Positions 1 to 9,066 of a stretch of DNA of 38,887 nucleotides are shown piece by piece. The notes below the pieces were generated by a model. The model was not told where the DNA came from and ran no database searches. It worked only from the letters and a program-made list of their open reading frames with translations. How positions within the stretch are numbered: the stretch's first letter is position 1; each line of letters begins with the position of its first letter. The position numbers and the translations under genes are program-made. Source of the stretch: an uncultured Collinsella sp. (GTDB lineage Bacteria > Actinomycetota > Coriobacteriia > Coriobacteriales > Coriobacteriaceae); assembly GCA_902465265.1 (NCBI GenBank), contig CABQMF010000012.1, forward strand, positions 1 through 38,887, in the 5' to 3' direction.

Positions 1-1
1 G

Positions 2-2644
2 AAAAAGTCACCGGAAAACACTACTCCCGCAATTGTGGACAACGTAGAGGCGCTTGAGGCTAAGCTCGCTCAGATGCGAGAGGCCCAGGCGCTTTTTGCT
101 ACGTACACGCAGGAGCAGGTCGACAAGATCTTCTATGAGGCCGCCATGGCCGCCAACAAGGCTCGTATCCCGTTGGCGAAGATGGCCATCGAGGAGACCG
201 GCCGCGGCGTTCTTGAGGACAAGGTCATCAAGAACCACTACGCCGCAGAGTACATCTACAACGCTTACAAGAACACCAAGACCTGTGGTGTCCTTGAGCG
301 CGACGAGGCCTACGGCATCACCAAGATCGCCGAGCCCATCGGCATCGTGGGCGCCGTCATCCCGACGACCAACCCCACCTCCACCGCGATCTTCAAGACG
401 CTGATCAGCCTGAAGACCCGCAACGCCATCATCATCTCCCCGCACCCGGCTGCCGCCAAGTGCACCATCGCCGCCGCCAAGCTCGTGCTTGACGCCGCCG
501 TCAAGGCCGGCGCCCCCGAGGGCATCATCGGCTGGGTCGATGTCCCCTCCATCGAGCTGACCAACATGGTCATGCGCGACGTCGACATCATCCTCGCCAC
601 CGGTGGCCCGGGCATGGTCAAGGCCGCCTACTCCTCGGGCAAGCCTGCCCTGGGCGTTGGCGCCGGTAACACCCCGGTCGTCATCGACGACACCGCCGAC
701 GTGCTGCTCGCCGTCAACTCCATCATCCACTCCAAGACCTTCGACAACGGCATGATCTGCGCTTCCGAGCAGTCCGTGACCGTCATCGACACCATCTATG
801 ACCAGGTCAAGGCCGAGTTCCAGAAGCGCGGCTGCTACTTCGTCAAGCAGGGTGCCGAGATGGAGGCTCTGCGTGCCGCCATGTTCAAGAACGGCGCTCT
901 CGATCACCGCATCCCCGGCATGGCTGCCGCTAAGATCGCCGAGCTCGCCGGCATCGAGGTTCCCGCCAAGACCAAGATCCTGATCGCCGAGGTCACCTCC
1001 ACCGACCCCGCCAAGGAGGAGTTCTCCCACGAGAAGCTCTCCCCGGTCCTGGCCATGTATCACGCCAAGGACTTCCAGGAGGCCGTCGACAAGGCCGAGC
1101 ACCTGGTGCTCGCCGGTGGCCCGGGCCACACCGCCTCTCTGTACGTGCACCCCGCCCAGGCCGAGAAGATCAGCCTGTTCGAGCACGTCATGAAGGCCTG
1201 CCGTATCGTCATCAACACCCCGTCTTCGCACGGTGGCATCGGTGACCTGTACAACTTTGGCATGAAGCCGTCTCTGACCCTGGGCTGCGGCTCCTGGGGC
1301 GGCAACTCCGTCTCCGAGAACGTTGGGGTGAAGCACTTGATCAACGTTAAGACTGTGGCCGAGCGCCGTGAGAACATGCTGTGGTTCCGCGCTCCCGAGA
1401 AGGTCTACTTCAAGAAGGGCTCCACGCCCGTCGCCCTCGACGAGCTGGGCAACGTCATGGGCAAGAAGCGTGCCTTCATCGTCACCGACCAGTTCCTCTT
1501 CAAGAATGGCAACACCCGCGCCATCGAGGCCAAGCTCGACGAGATGGGCATCGCCCACGACTGCTTCTATGACGTCGAGCCCGATCCGTCGCTGCAGTGC
1601 GCACGTCGCGGCGCTAAGCAGATGACTCTCTTTGAGCCTGACGTGATCATCGCCGTCGGCGGTGGCTCCGCTATGGACGCCGGCAAGATCATGTGGATGA
1701 TGTACGAGCACCCCGAGTGCAAGTTCGAGGACATGGCCATGGACTTCATGGACATCCGCAAGCGCATCTTCACCTTCCCCGAGATGGGCAAGAAGGCCTA
1801 CTTCGTCGCCGTCCCGACCTCCTCGGGTACCGGCTCCGAGTGCACGCCGTTCGCCATCATCACCGACAAGGAAACCGGCATCAAGTGGCCGCTCGCCGAC
1901 TACGCGCTGCTCCCCAACATGGCTATCGTCGACGCCGACAACTGCATGACCGCCCCGCGCGGCCTGACCGCTGCCTCCGGCATCGACGTCATGACCCACG
2001 CCATCGAGTCCTACGTCTCCATCATGGCTTCCGACTACACCAAGGGCCTCTCCGAGCGCGCTGCCAAGCTCGTCTTTGAGAACCTGCCCTCCAGCTTCAC
2101 GAACGGCGCCAAGGACCCGCACGCCCGCGAGGAGATGCACAACGCCTCCTGCATGGCCGGTATGGCCTTCGCCAACGCCTTCCTGGGCCTCAACCACTCC
2201 ATGGCCCACAAGCTCGGCGCTTTCCATCACCTGCCCCACGGCCTCGCAAACGCCGTCATCCTGACTCGCGTTATGCGCTACAACGCCGCCGAGGCTCCCG
2301 TCAAGATGGGTACCTTCTCCCAGTATCCTTACCCCAACGCACTGCACAACTACGCCGAGATGGCCAAGTACTGCGGCATCGAGGGCAAGGACGACAAGGA
2401 GGTCTTCGAGAACTTCATCACGAAGCTCGAGGAGCTCAAGGACTTCATCGGCGTCAAGAAGACCATCGCCGACTACGGTGTTGACGAGCAGTACTTCCTC
2501 GACACCCTCGACGAGATGACCGAGCAGGCATTCAACGACCAGTGCACCGGCGCTAACCCGCGCTACCCGCTCATGAGCGAGATCAAGGAGCTCTACCTGG
2601 ACGCCTACTACGGCCGCGAGCCTCAGGACTACGCCGTCTGCTAG
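2..2644 (+). CDS. adhE: Bifunctional acetaldehyde-CoA/alcohol dehydrogenase AdhE (5' end off window)
   Basis: Reduces acetyl-CoA to acetaldehyde and then ethanol with two NADH, the ethanol branch of mixed-acid fermentation, in cytosolic spirosomes (family knowledge). The N-terminal half is a CoA-acylating aldehyde dehydrogenase with the nucleophile Cys in NGMICASEQ, about residue 242 counted from the GTG at 35. The C-terminal half is an iron-dependent alcohol dehydrogenase with GGGSAMDAGK and the metal-binding region around HLPHGLANAV. The frame is open from base 2 to the GTG at 35, reading KKSPENTTPAIV, and no Shine-Dalgarno precedes that GTG. The true start therefore probably lies just outside the window. 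The 880 residues visible are close to the 891 of the E. coli enzyme, so only a few residues should be missing. A hairpin follows the stop. Confidence 0.95.
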   Translation, partial: KKSPENTTPAIVDNVEALEAKLAQMREAQALFATYTQEQVDKIFYEAAMAANKARIPLAKMAIEETGRGVLEDKVIKNHYAAEYIYNAYKNTKTCGVLERDEAYGITKIAEPIGIVGAVIPTTNPTSTAIFKTLISLKTRNAIIISPHPAAAKCTIAAAKLVLDAAVKAGAPEGIIGWVDVPSIELTNMVMRDVDIILATGGPGMVKAAYSSGKPALGVGAGNTPVVIDDTADVLLAVNSIIHSKTFDNGMICASEQSVTVIDTIYDQVKAEFQKRGCYFVKQGAEMEALRAAMFKNGALDHRIPGMAAAKIAELAGIEVPAKTKILIAEVTSTDPAKEEFSHEKLSPVLAMYHAKDFQEAVDKAEHLVLAGGPGHTASLYVHPAQAEKISLFEHVMKACRIVINTPSSHGGIGDLYNFGMKPSLTLGCGSWGGNSVSENVGVKHLINVKTVAERRENMLWFRAPEKVYFKKGSTPVALDELGNVMGKKRAFIVTDQFLFKNGNTRAIEAKLDEMGIAHDCFYDVEPDPSLQCARRGAKQMTLFEPDVIIAVGGGSAMDAGKIMWMMYEHPECKFEDMAMDFMDIRKRIFTFPEMGKKAYFVAVPTSSGTGSECTPFAIITDKETGIKWPLADYALLPNMAIVDADNCMTAPRGLTAASGIDVMTHAIESYVSIMASDYTKGLSERAAKLVFENLPSSFTNGAKDPHAREEMHNASCMAGMAFANAFLGLNHSMAHKLGAFHHLPHGLANAVILTRVMRYNAAEAPVKMGTFSQYPYPNALHNYAEMAKYCGIEGKDDKEVFENFITKLEELKDFIGVKKTIADYGVDEQYFLDTLDEMTEQAFNDQCTGANPRYPLMSEIKELYLDAYYGREPQDYAVC

Positions 2645-2661
2645 TTTTAGCACGGTTTTTA

Positions 2662-2700
2662 ACGGCGGGGGTGCACGGGTGTTTCACACACCCCCGCCGT
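2662..2700 (+). terminator. Strong hairpin after adhE
   Basis: A perfect 12-bp GC-rich stem (2662-2673 with 2689-2700, ACGGCGGGGGTG and its complement) starts 17 bases after the adhE stop. No T-tract follows, so it may be a weak or factor-assisted terminator, or a 3' stabilising structure allowing partial read-through into the kinase gene. Confidence 0.5.
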
Positions 2701-2732
2701 CGCTTCTATCGCATCGTTGAAAGGATGCAACC

Positions 2733-3497
2733 ATGCTGCTACCCGATTCCAAGACCGAGCTCGTCCGCCGTGGCAACAAGGTCGTTTACGACCTGGGCGA
2801 CAAGATCGTCAAGGTCTTTAACGAGACCAAGCCCGTCTCCGACGTGTTCAACGAGGCTTTGAATCTTGCCCGCATCAATGAGTGCGGCATCCGCAGCCCT
2901 AAGGCTCTCGAGGTTTCCCAGCTCGAGAACGCCAACGGCTGGGCGCTCGTGACCGAGAAGGTTCCGGGCACCACCCTTGCCGAGAAGATGACTGCCGAGC
3001 CTCAGCGCTTTGGTGAGTACCTCGAGATGTTCGTCGACCTCCAGATCGAGATCCACGGCTACACCTCCCCGCTGCTCAACCGTCAGCGCGACAAGTTCGC
3101 CCGCATGATCGACAGCCTTGATCAGCTCAATGCCACCACGCGCTACAACCTTCAGGAGCGTCTGGACGGCATGACCAAGGAGTTCAAGGTCTGCCACGGC
3201 GACTTCAACCCCTCCAACGTCATCGTCGGCGACGACGGCCAGCTCTATGTGTGCGACTGGGCACACGCTACCCAGGGCTCCCCTGCTGCCGACGTTGCCA
3301 CCACCTACCTGCTCTTTGCCCTCAACAGCAAGGATCAGGCCGAGGCCTATCTGGAGCTCTACTGCGACCGCGCCGACATGCCCATGCAGGTCGTGCGTCA
3401 GTGGACGAGCATCGTCGCCGCTTCCGAGCTCGCTCGTAAGCGCAACGTGAACGATGAGTTCCTGAAGAACTGGATCGATGTCGTCGATTATCAGTAA
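2733..3497 (+). CDS. APH/choline-kinase-fold phosphotransferase, substrate unknown
   Basis: A 254-residue protein of the aminoglycoside-phosphotransferase/choline-kinase superfamily. The catalytic loop HGDFNPSNV lies at about residues 155-163, with D157 as the likely catalytic base. The metal-binding Asp (DWAHA, D175) corresponds to the kinase DFG Asp. The N-lobe contains VYDLGDKIVKVFNE, in which the second Lys is the candidate ATP-contacting residue. The start is supported by GAAAGGATGCAACC upstream of the ATG. The family phosphorylates small hydroxylated molecules such as aminoglycosides, choline or sugars. Nothing here fixes the substrate, and resistance should not be assumed. It follows adhE on the same strand after a hairpin lacking a T-tract, so it may be co-transcribed. 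The fold is sure, the function is not. Confidence 0.8.
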   Translation: MLLPDSKTELVRRGNKVVYDLGDKIVKVFNETKPVSDVFNEALNLARINECGIRSPKALEVSQLENANGWALVTEKVPGTTLAEKMTAEPQRFGEYLEMFVDLQIEIHGYTSPLLNRQRDKFARMIDSLDQLNATTRYNLQERLDGMTKEFKVCHGDFNPSNVIVGDDGQLYVCDWAHATQGSPAADVATTYLLFALNSKDQAEAYLELYCDRADMPMQVVRQWTSIVAASELARKRNVNDEFLKNWIDVVDYQ

Positions 3498-3531
3498 TAT
3501 CTGAGCGATTCGTTTCGCATCGGAGGCACAA

Positions 3532-3569
3532 AGGAAACCCCGCAGCTCATTTGGGCTGTGGGGTTTCCT
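3532..3569. terminator. 15-bp hairpin downstream of the kinase gene
   Basis: Arms 3532-3546 and 3555-3569 pair over 15 bp with a single G-U, around an 8-base loop, 34 bases after the kinase stop codon. The AAA and TTT near the outside of the stem allow it to work in either direction. It is the likely terminator for the + strand genes. Confidence 0.7.
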
Positions 3570-3600
3570 GTTACCCGTCGAGCTGATTCACGCAACAAAA

Positions 3601-3645
3601 AGGACTGCCCCGCATCTCATCCTAAGAGAGATACGGGGCAGTCCT
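3601..3645 (-). terminator. Rho-independent terminator of the pyrH-proS operon
   Basis: Arms 3601-3618 and 3628-3645 form an 18-bp stem with one mismatch, and on the - strand a T-run (complement of 3596-3600) follows directly. It lies 30 bases past the proS stop and faces the terminator of the convergent kinase gene. Confidence 0.85.
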
Positions 3646-3674
3646 GTAATTGCATCTAATAGCAGAAACGTCGA

Positions 3675-5396
3675 TTAGCGACGGGCAGCCTTAACAAGCT
3701 CAGCGACCTTAGTGACAATCTCATCAATCGCCACGTCCTCACGCTCGCCGGTAGAACGGTCCTTGAGCTCCACCGTGCCATTCTTGAGGCCACGCTTACC
3801 CAGAACGACCTGATACGGGAAGCCCATAAGGTCGTTGTCGGCAAACTTAAAGCCGGGACGCTCGTCGCGATCGTCGACGACGACCTCGATGCCCTCGGCA
3901 CACAAGCCCTCGACGATTTGGTCGCAGACGGTCGTGCACTCCTCCTTCTTGGGGTCGAGCGGAATCACCGCGACCTCGTACGGAGCGACAGAGACCGGCC
4001 AGACGATGCCGTGCTCATCATTGTGCTGCTCCACGACGGCAGCGAGCGAGCGGGACACGCCCACGCCGTAGCAACCCATGATGAGCGGCTTCTCCTTGCC
4101 GTCCTCGTCCATAAAGGTGGCACCCATGGCCTCGGAATACTTGGTACCCAGTTGGAAGACCTGGGAGACCTCGATGCCGCGGGCAGCAGAGAGCGGCTTG
4201 CCGCAGTGCGGGCAGGGATCGCCGGCAACGACGGTGACCAGGTCAGCCCACTCATCGACGGTAAAGTCGCGCTCGGGGCAGGCGCCGGTAAAGTGATAAT
4301 CGACCTCGTTGGCACCGCAAGCCCACTGCTTGGACTCGCGCAGGCTCTCGTCGCAGACCAGACGGATGCCCTCGGGCAGGTTAACCGGTCCGATAAAGCC
4401 CTTATGCAGCCCGTAGGTCTGGAGCTCCTCGTCGGTCATCATGCGATAGCCCTTGCCAAAGACGTGCTCGGCCTTGCAGTCGTTGAGCTCATGATCGCCC
4501 GGAACGATGGCCACAACCGGCTTACCCTCGGCATCGATGAGAGCCAGGGACTTGCGCGTGCCGTTCTCGGGGAAGTTGAAGAACTTAGCAACAGCCTCGA
4601 TGGTGCCCATGCCCGGAGTCTCGACCTTGGTGAGCGTACCGTCGCCGGGGCCCTCAGTCACAACGACCTTGGTGCTTGCCGCCTCGTCATCGGCAGCAAA
4701 GCCGCAATCGTCGCAGTAGACCAGCGAAGCCTCGCCGGCGTCGGCCAAAGCCATGTACTCGACGGAGGTATCGCCACCGATCTCGCCGGAGTCGGCAACG
4801 ACGGGCAGGGCCTTGATGTAGCAGCGCTCGCAGATGTTAGCGTAGGCCTGCTTCATCTTGTCGTACTCCTCCTGCAGGCTCTCCTGCGTGGCGGAGAAGC
4901 TGTAGGCGTCCTTCATGATGAACTCACGACCGCGCATCAGACCAAAGCGGGGACGGAACTCGTCGCGGAACTTATCCTGGATGTGGTAGAGGTTGACGGG
5001 CAGCTGCTTATAGGAGCGCAGCTCATTGCGCACCAGGGCGGTGACAGTCTCCTCGTGGGTGGGGCCCAGCACGAACTCACGGCCGTGACGGTCATCAAAG
5101 CGCACGAGCTCCTTGCCATAGGCGTCGATGCGGCCGGACTCGCGCCATAGCTCAGCGTCGACCATAATGGGCATCATAAGCTCCTGGGCACCGGCAGCGT
5201 CCATCTCGTCGCGCACGATGTTCTCGATCTTGCGGATCGAGCGCCATGCGAGCGGCAAATAGGAATACAGGCCGGCGGCCTCCTTGCGGATCATGCCGGC
5301 GCGAAGCAGCAGACGGTGGCTCGCAAGCTCGGCGTCCGCCGGATCCTCTTTGAGCGTCGGCGCGTAAAGCTTAGACATATACATTGCTCGAGTCAT
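3675..5396 (-). CDS. proS: Prolyl-tRNA synthetase
   Basis: Charges tRNA-Pro with proline in the cytosol and, in this bacterial form, also clears mischarged Ala-tRNA-Pro. 573 residues, the usual length for the bacterial type with an editing insertion. Class II motif 2 is seen in FRDEFRPRFGLMRGREF and motif 3 in GCYGVGVSRSLAAVVEQ. The region between them, about residues 220-400, is the INS editing domain, and the C-terminal 110 residues are the anticodon-binding domain. The ATG at 5396 follows the ispG stop with no gap. GAGGAG six bases upstream supports it over the downstream Met codons. It is the last gene of the operon, directly before a terminator. Confidence 0.97.
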   Translation of the reverse strand: MTRAMYMSKLYAPTLKEDPADAELASHRLLLRAGMIRKEAAGLYSYLPLAWRSIRKIENIVRDEMDAAGAQELMMPIMVDAELWRESGRIDAYGKELVRFDDRHGREFVLGPTHEETVTALVRNELRSYKQLPVNLYHIQDKFRDEFRPRFGLMRGREFIMKDAYSFSATQESLQEEYDKMKQAYANICERCYIKALPVVADSGEIGGDTSVEYMALADAGEASLVYCDDCGFAADDEAASTKVVVTEGPGDGTLTKVETPGMGTIEAVAKFFNFPENGTRKSLALIDAEGKPVVAIVPGDHELNDCKAEHVFGKGYRMMTDEELQTYGLHKGFIGPVNLPEGIRLVCDESLRESKQWACGANEVDYHFTGACPERDFTVDEWADLVTVVAGDPCPHCGKPLSAARGIEVSQVFQLGTKYSEAMGATFMDEDGKEKPLIMGCYGVGVSRSLAAVVEQHNDEHGIVWPVSVAPYEVAVIPLDPKKEECTTVCDQIVEGLCAEGIEVVVDDRDERPGFKFADNDLMGFPYQVVLGKRGLKNGTVELKDRSTGEREDVAIDEIVTKVAELVKAARR

Positions 5397-6479
5397 TTAT
5401 TTCTCCTCAATAAGCTTGTCGACCTCGGCCATGAGCGCGTCGACAATTTGATCCTCAGCTACTTTACCAATGATCTGGCCATGCGAAAAGAGTAGGCCCT
5501 GACCTCGTCCGCAGGCAACTCCCAGGTCGGCATCGGAAGCCTCACCGGGGCCATTAACGGCACATCCCATCACGGCGATGGAAAGCGGCGCGGTATAGTT
5601 CTTAAGCCGCTCGGTTACTTCCTCGGCGATAGGAATCAGGTTAACCTGACAGCGGGCGCACGTGGGGCACGAGACAATCTCGGGACCGCGGCGACGCAGG
5701 CCCAGCGACTGCAAAATTCCCCAGGCGACCGGCGGCTCCTCAACCGGATCGGCCGTGAGCGAGACGCGCATGGTGTCACCGATACCCTCAGACAGCAGGA
5801 CACCCAGGCCCACCGAGCTCTTGATGGTGCCCTGCAGCTTGGTACCCGCCTCGGTTACGCCCAGGTGAAGCGGAACATGGGGAATCTCACGCGACAGGGC
5901 TCGATAGGTATCGAGCGTCGTTTGCACGCTATGGGCCTTGGCCGAAAGCACGATGTTGGTGAAACCGCGGTCTTCAAAATGCTTGACGAAACGCTCGCTC
6001 GACATCACGAGCTTTTCGGGCTGCGAAAGATCGTCGCGCTCGGCAATATCCTGCTCAAGCGAACCGGCGTTCACGCCGATGCGAATCGCGCACCCGGCAG
6101 CGCCCGCAGCATCGATCACAGCATCGACCTTGGCCCAATCGCCGATATTGCCGGGATTAATGCGGAGCTTGGCGGCACCCGCCTCAACGGCGCCAATGGC
6201 CAGCTTGTGGTTAAAGTGGATATCGGCAACGATCGGCACCGGAGACTCGGCGCAGATGGTGCGGAAACCCTCAAGCGCGACCTCGGTGGGCACGCTCACG
6301 CGCACGATATCGCAGCCAGCCTGCGCCAACGCGCACACTTGCGCAAGCGTTGCCTGGGCATCAGCGGTATCGGTGCAGGTCATGGACTGAACCACGACCG
6401 GAGCGCCACCGCCGATCTGCACGCCGCCCACATATACGGGGCGCGTCAGCTCACGCGGCAAAGGATGGGATAAAGACAA
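5397..6479 (-). CDS. ispG: 4-hydroxy-3-methylbut-2-enyl diphosphate synthase (IspG/GcpE)
   Basis: Penultimate step of the MEP isoprenoid pathway: converts MEcPP to HMBPP using a [4Fe-4S] cluster and reduced ferredoxin/flavodoxin. The N-terminal TIM-barrel begins with VYVGGVQIGGG and VVQSMTCTDT. Cluster ligands are in SCPTCARC and in GCAVNGPGEA, whose Glu is the usual fourth ligand region. The longest possible frame starts at 6566 but would run deep into rseP. A TTG at 6479 preceded by AGGGGAG with 8 bases of spacing gives a 360-residue protein beginning MSLSHPLPRELTRP, the normal family length. That ribosome-binding site overlaps the rseP stop, so the two are probably translationally coupled. 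Dxr lies two genes upstream in the same operon. Confidence 0.93.
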   Translation of the reverse strand: MSLSHPLPRELTRPVYVGGVQIGGGAPVVVQSMTCTDTADAQATLAQVCALAQAGCDIVRVSVPTEVALEGFRTICAESPVPIVADIHFNHKLAIGAVEAGAAKLRINPGNIGDWAKVDAVIDAAGAAGCAIRIGVNAGSLEQDIAERDDLSQPEKLVMSSERFVKHFEDRGFTNIVLSAKAHSVQTTLDTYRALSREIPHVPLHLGVTEAGTKLQGTIKSSVGLGVLLSEGIGDTMRVSLTADPVEEPPVAWGILQSLGLRRRGPEIVSCPTCARCQVNLIPIAEEVTERLKNYTAPLSIAVMGCAVNGPGEASDADLGVACGRGQGLLFSHGQIIGKVAEDQIVDALMAEVDKLIEEK

Positions 6480-6492
6480 TCCAAACACTCCC

Positions 6493-7854
6493 CTACAGAA
6501 TGAATCGAAGGATGTCGGAACGAAGCATATAGACAAACAGCAGCGCAAAGAGCGCGATGCCCACATAGCTCACGATCGTCTGAACCTTGAGCGGCAGCTC
6601 GCGGCCCGCAATCTTCTGAATAATCTCGATAACCAACTTGCCGCCATCGAGCGGCGGGATGGGCAGCAGGTTCATAAAGCCGAGCGAGAACGAGATGAGC
6701 GCGGCAAACGTCAAAAACGTTGCAGGACCGGCGGCTGCAGCCTGGGATGACATGACGCTTATGCCCACAATCGAGGTTGACTGATCGAGAACCTCCATCG
6801 TATGTTGCGGCTGCAGCAAGCGCATCACGCCCTCAGCAGTCTGCTGAACATAGGAGAACGACAGGCGCGCCGAAGTGATGGGATCCAAATGAACCACCTG
6901 CGTAGAGGCATAAACGCCCAAACGCTCGTCCTCCTTGAGCGCGACCGAGGTCGAAAGATTCTTGCCGTCGCGCTGATACTCAATGGCGATATCGTCCTTG
7001 CCGGCGGCCGCTCCGATCGCATCGTACACGTCCATCCAGGAAGAGCACGACACGCCATCGACACTAAGAATCGCGTCGCCGGCCTCGATGCCCGCCTTGG
7101 CAGCAATGGAGCCCTCGTCGACCTGACCGATCACATTGCTATCGACCGGCACCGAAACACCGGCGATAGAGTAGATGCTCATCAACAGCAAAAAGCCCGT
7201 CAGGATATTAACGACAATGCCCGCGAGCAACATAAAGGCGCGTTTGAGAAAGCCCTGGCCAAGATAGGTGTGCGAGCGCTCTTGCGCAAGGAACTCGGCC
7301 TTATCGCACGGCAGCTCCCATACGTCGCCCTCGGCGGTCGCATGCTCGCGATCAAACCGACGCCCGTCAAAGGTGGTGTAGCCCGCCTCATCGCGCGGCA
7401 GCGTCTGATACTTGGTTGGATAATAGCTCGGCGAGGGCTTCTCCCCCTCCTCGTACCAAGGAGCGATGGAGCCCCACCCCAGCAGCAAGGCACAGGCCTC
7501 GAGCACGTCCTCCTCGGGCAGCTCGAGCTCGGCGGCAAGGTCGGCAACGGACACACGACCGTGACGATAGATAGCCGCGAGCACACGATCGGCACACGAG
7601 ACGTCCGTGGGATCCATGCCGCAAATGGCAGCATAGCCGCCCAGCAGCAGCGGCGTCACGCCAAACTTGGTTCCGATGCGACGCGACGTGTGATGAATGT
7701 CAAAACGGCACGGCAGACCCAAAAAGAACTCGGTCACACGGACGCCGCAGACACGCGCGACCAAAAAGTGGCCGCCCTCGTGCAAAAACACGAGGACGGA
7801 AAGCATCAGAAGGCCCCAGAAGACCGATGAAAGAACGCTCAGAACAGTATCCAT
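6493..7854 (-). CDS. rseP: RseP-type site-2 (RIP) zinc metalloprotease with an inserted cytosolic domain
   Basis: Membrane-embedded protease that cleaves substrates such as anti-sigma factors or leftover signal peptides within the bilayer. Zinc ligands are in HEGGH in the first membrane helix (about residues 25-29) and in the last membrane region NLLPIPPLDGG. A PDZ domain lies in the middle (VDEGSIAAKAGIEAGDAILSV). Unusually, about 110 residues (about 83-195) separate GGYAAICGM from the second membrane helix. They include a helix-turn-helix-like stretch, VSVADLAAELELPEEDVLEA. The ATG at 7854 gives 453 residues. A TTG at 7869 would add five residues but sits directly on its AAGGA motif. The gene lies between dxr and ispG, a common arrangement. 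Its substrate is unknown. Confidence 0.92.
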   Translation of the reverse strand: MDTVLSVLSSVFWGLLMLSVLVFLHEGGHFLVARVCGVRVTEFFLGLPCRFDIHHTSRRIGTKFGVTPLLLGGYAAICGMDPTDVSCADRVLAAIYRHGRVSVADLAAELELPEEDVLEACALLLGWGSIAPWYEEGEKPSPSYYPTKYQTLPRDEAGYTTFDGRRFDREHATAEGDVWELPCDKAEFLAQERSHTYLGQGFLKRAFMLLAGIVVNILTGFLLLMSIYSIAGVSVPVDSNVIGQVDEGSIAAKAGIEAGDAILSVDGVSCSSWMDVYDAIGAAAGKDDIAIEYQRDGKNLSTSVALKEDERLGVYASTQVVHLDPITSARLSFSYVQQTAEGVMRLLQPQHTMEVLDQSTSIVGISVMSSQAAAAGPATFLTFAALISFSLGFMNLLPIPPLDGGKLVIEIIQKIAGRELPLKVQTIVSYVGIALFALLFVYMLRSDILRFIL

Positions 7855-7878
7855 AAATCGAAAAAGCAATCCTTATGG

Positions 7879-9066
7879 TTAGGAATGGGTTGCGGCAAGC
7901 ACCAGCGAGGCCTTTTCGCGCGCCCAGGCATCGATGTCGCGAAGCTGCTCAAACGAGGTAACCGCCTGCGCGTCATGCGCATCCATGCAGGATTCCACAA
8001 CGCGGTCGATATCGGTAAAGCTGCAGCCGTCGTGTAAGAACGCAACGACCGCGACCTCATTGGCCGCATTAAGCACGCACGGCATGGTGCCGCCCGTCTT
8101 GCCGGCACGCTCGGCCAGCGCCAGGCAGCGGAACGTGTCCATATCGGCGGCATCAAAGGTAAGCTGCCCCAGCTCACGAAAATCGAGACGAGGCGCCGGC
8201 GTATCCCAACGCTCGGGATACGAGAAGGCAAACTGGATGGGAATGCGCATATCGGAGGCGCCAAGGTGTGCCATCACGGAGCCGTCGGCATACTCGACCA
8301 TCGAGTGAATCTTTGACTGGCGCTGCACGACCACGTTGATAAAGTCGAGGTCGCAACCGAACAGGTGCATCGCCTCGATACGCTCCAAGCCCTTGTTCAT
8401 GAGGGTAGCGGAGTCGATCGTGATCTTAGCGCCCATGGACCACGTGGGATGTGCCAGCGCATCGGCGCGTGTCACGCGATCCAGCTCATCGCGCGTACGG
8501 CCAAAGAACGGACCACCCGAGCAGGTGAGCCAAATGCAGTGGGCCTCGCGCGGATTCTCCCCCAGATAGCACTGATAGATGGCAGAGTGCTCGGAGTCGA
8601 CCGGGATGAGCTGACCCGGCTGGGCCAGCGGCATCAGCAGGTCGCCACCGACAACGAGGGACTCCTTGTTGGCAAGAGCAAGGCGCTTGTTCGAGGTCAG
8701 GGCCGCATGGCTCGCTTCGAGCCCGGCAGCGCCCACAATGGCAACAAGCACGCAGTCGACATCGTCGCGACGCGCGAGCTCACAAACCGCCTGCGCGCCA
8801 ACGCCGAGCTTCGTCCCCTCGGGCAACTCCTGAAGCACGGCGTCATCGCCATGAGCGACATCGGCCACGGCAACGGCCGAAACCGAGAACTCGCGGGCGG
8901 CGGCAACGAGCTCCGAGGTACTGGAATTGACAGACAGCGCCGTCACCTGCAGCCGATCGGCATACTGACGGCACACATCGAGTGCCTGCGTGCCGATAGA
9001 GCCCGTACATCCCAGGATGGCAACACGAAGGCGTCCATCGGGGCCACACGTCGTCTGGAATGACAT
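7879..9066 (-). CDS. dxr: 1-deoxy-D-xylulose-5-phosphate reductoisomerase
   Basis: First committed MEP-pathway step: NADPH- and metal-dependent rearrangement and reduction of DXP to MEP. 395 residues, typical length. The NADPH-binding motif GCTGSIGTQ is at about residues 19-27. The metal/substrate region is visible as IPVDSEHSAI and ITIDSATLMNKGLE. The start codon overlaps the cdsA stop by one base (TAATG), so translation is probably coupled. With ispG downstream and uppS upstream, one operon carries both the precursor steps and the enzyme that builds the undecaprenyl carrier. Confidence 0.97.
   Translation of the reverse strand: MSFQTTCGPDGRLRVAILGCTGSIGTQALDVCRQYADRLQVTALSVNSSTSELVAAAREFSVSAVAVADVAHGDDAVLQELPEGTKLGVGAQAVCELARRDDVDCVLVAIVGAAGLEASHAALTSNKRLALANKESLVVGGDLLMPLAQPGQLIPVDSEHSAIYQCYLGENPREAHCIWLTCSGGPFFGRTRDELDRVTRADALAHPTWSMGAKITIDSATLMNKGLERIEAMHLFGCDLDFINVVVQRQSKIHSMVEYADGSVMAHLGASDMRIPIQFAFSYPERWDTPAPRLDFRELGQLTFDAADMDTFRCLALAERAGKTGGTMPCVLNAANEVAVVAFLHDGCSFTDIDRVVESCMDAHDAQAVTSFEQLRDIDAWAREKASLVLAATHS

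Noticed and set aside
8..2653. 881-codon open frame opposite adhE
   Set aside because: Low-complexity Gly/Val/Leu/Asp composition and full antisense overlap with an intact adhE: a shadow caused by high GC and codon bias.
2733..3497. Calling the APH-fold kinase an antibiotic-resistance gene
   Set aside because: Only the fold is supported; the family includes many metabolic kinases and the context is not a resistance locus.
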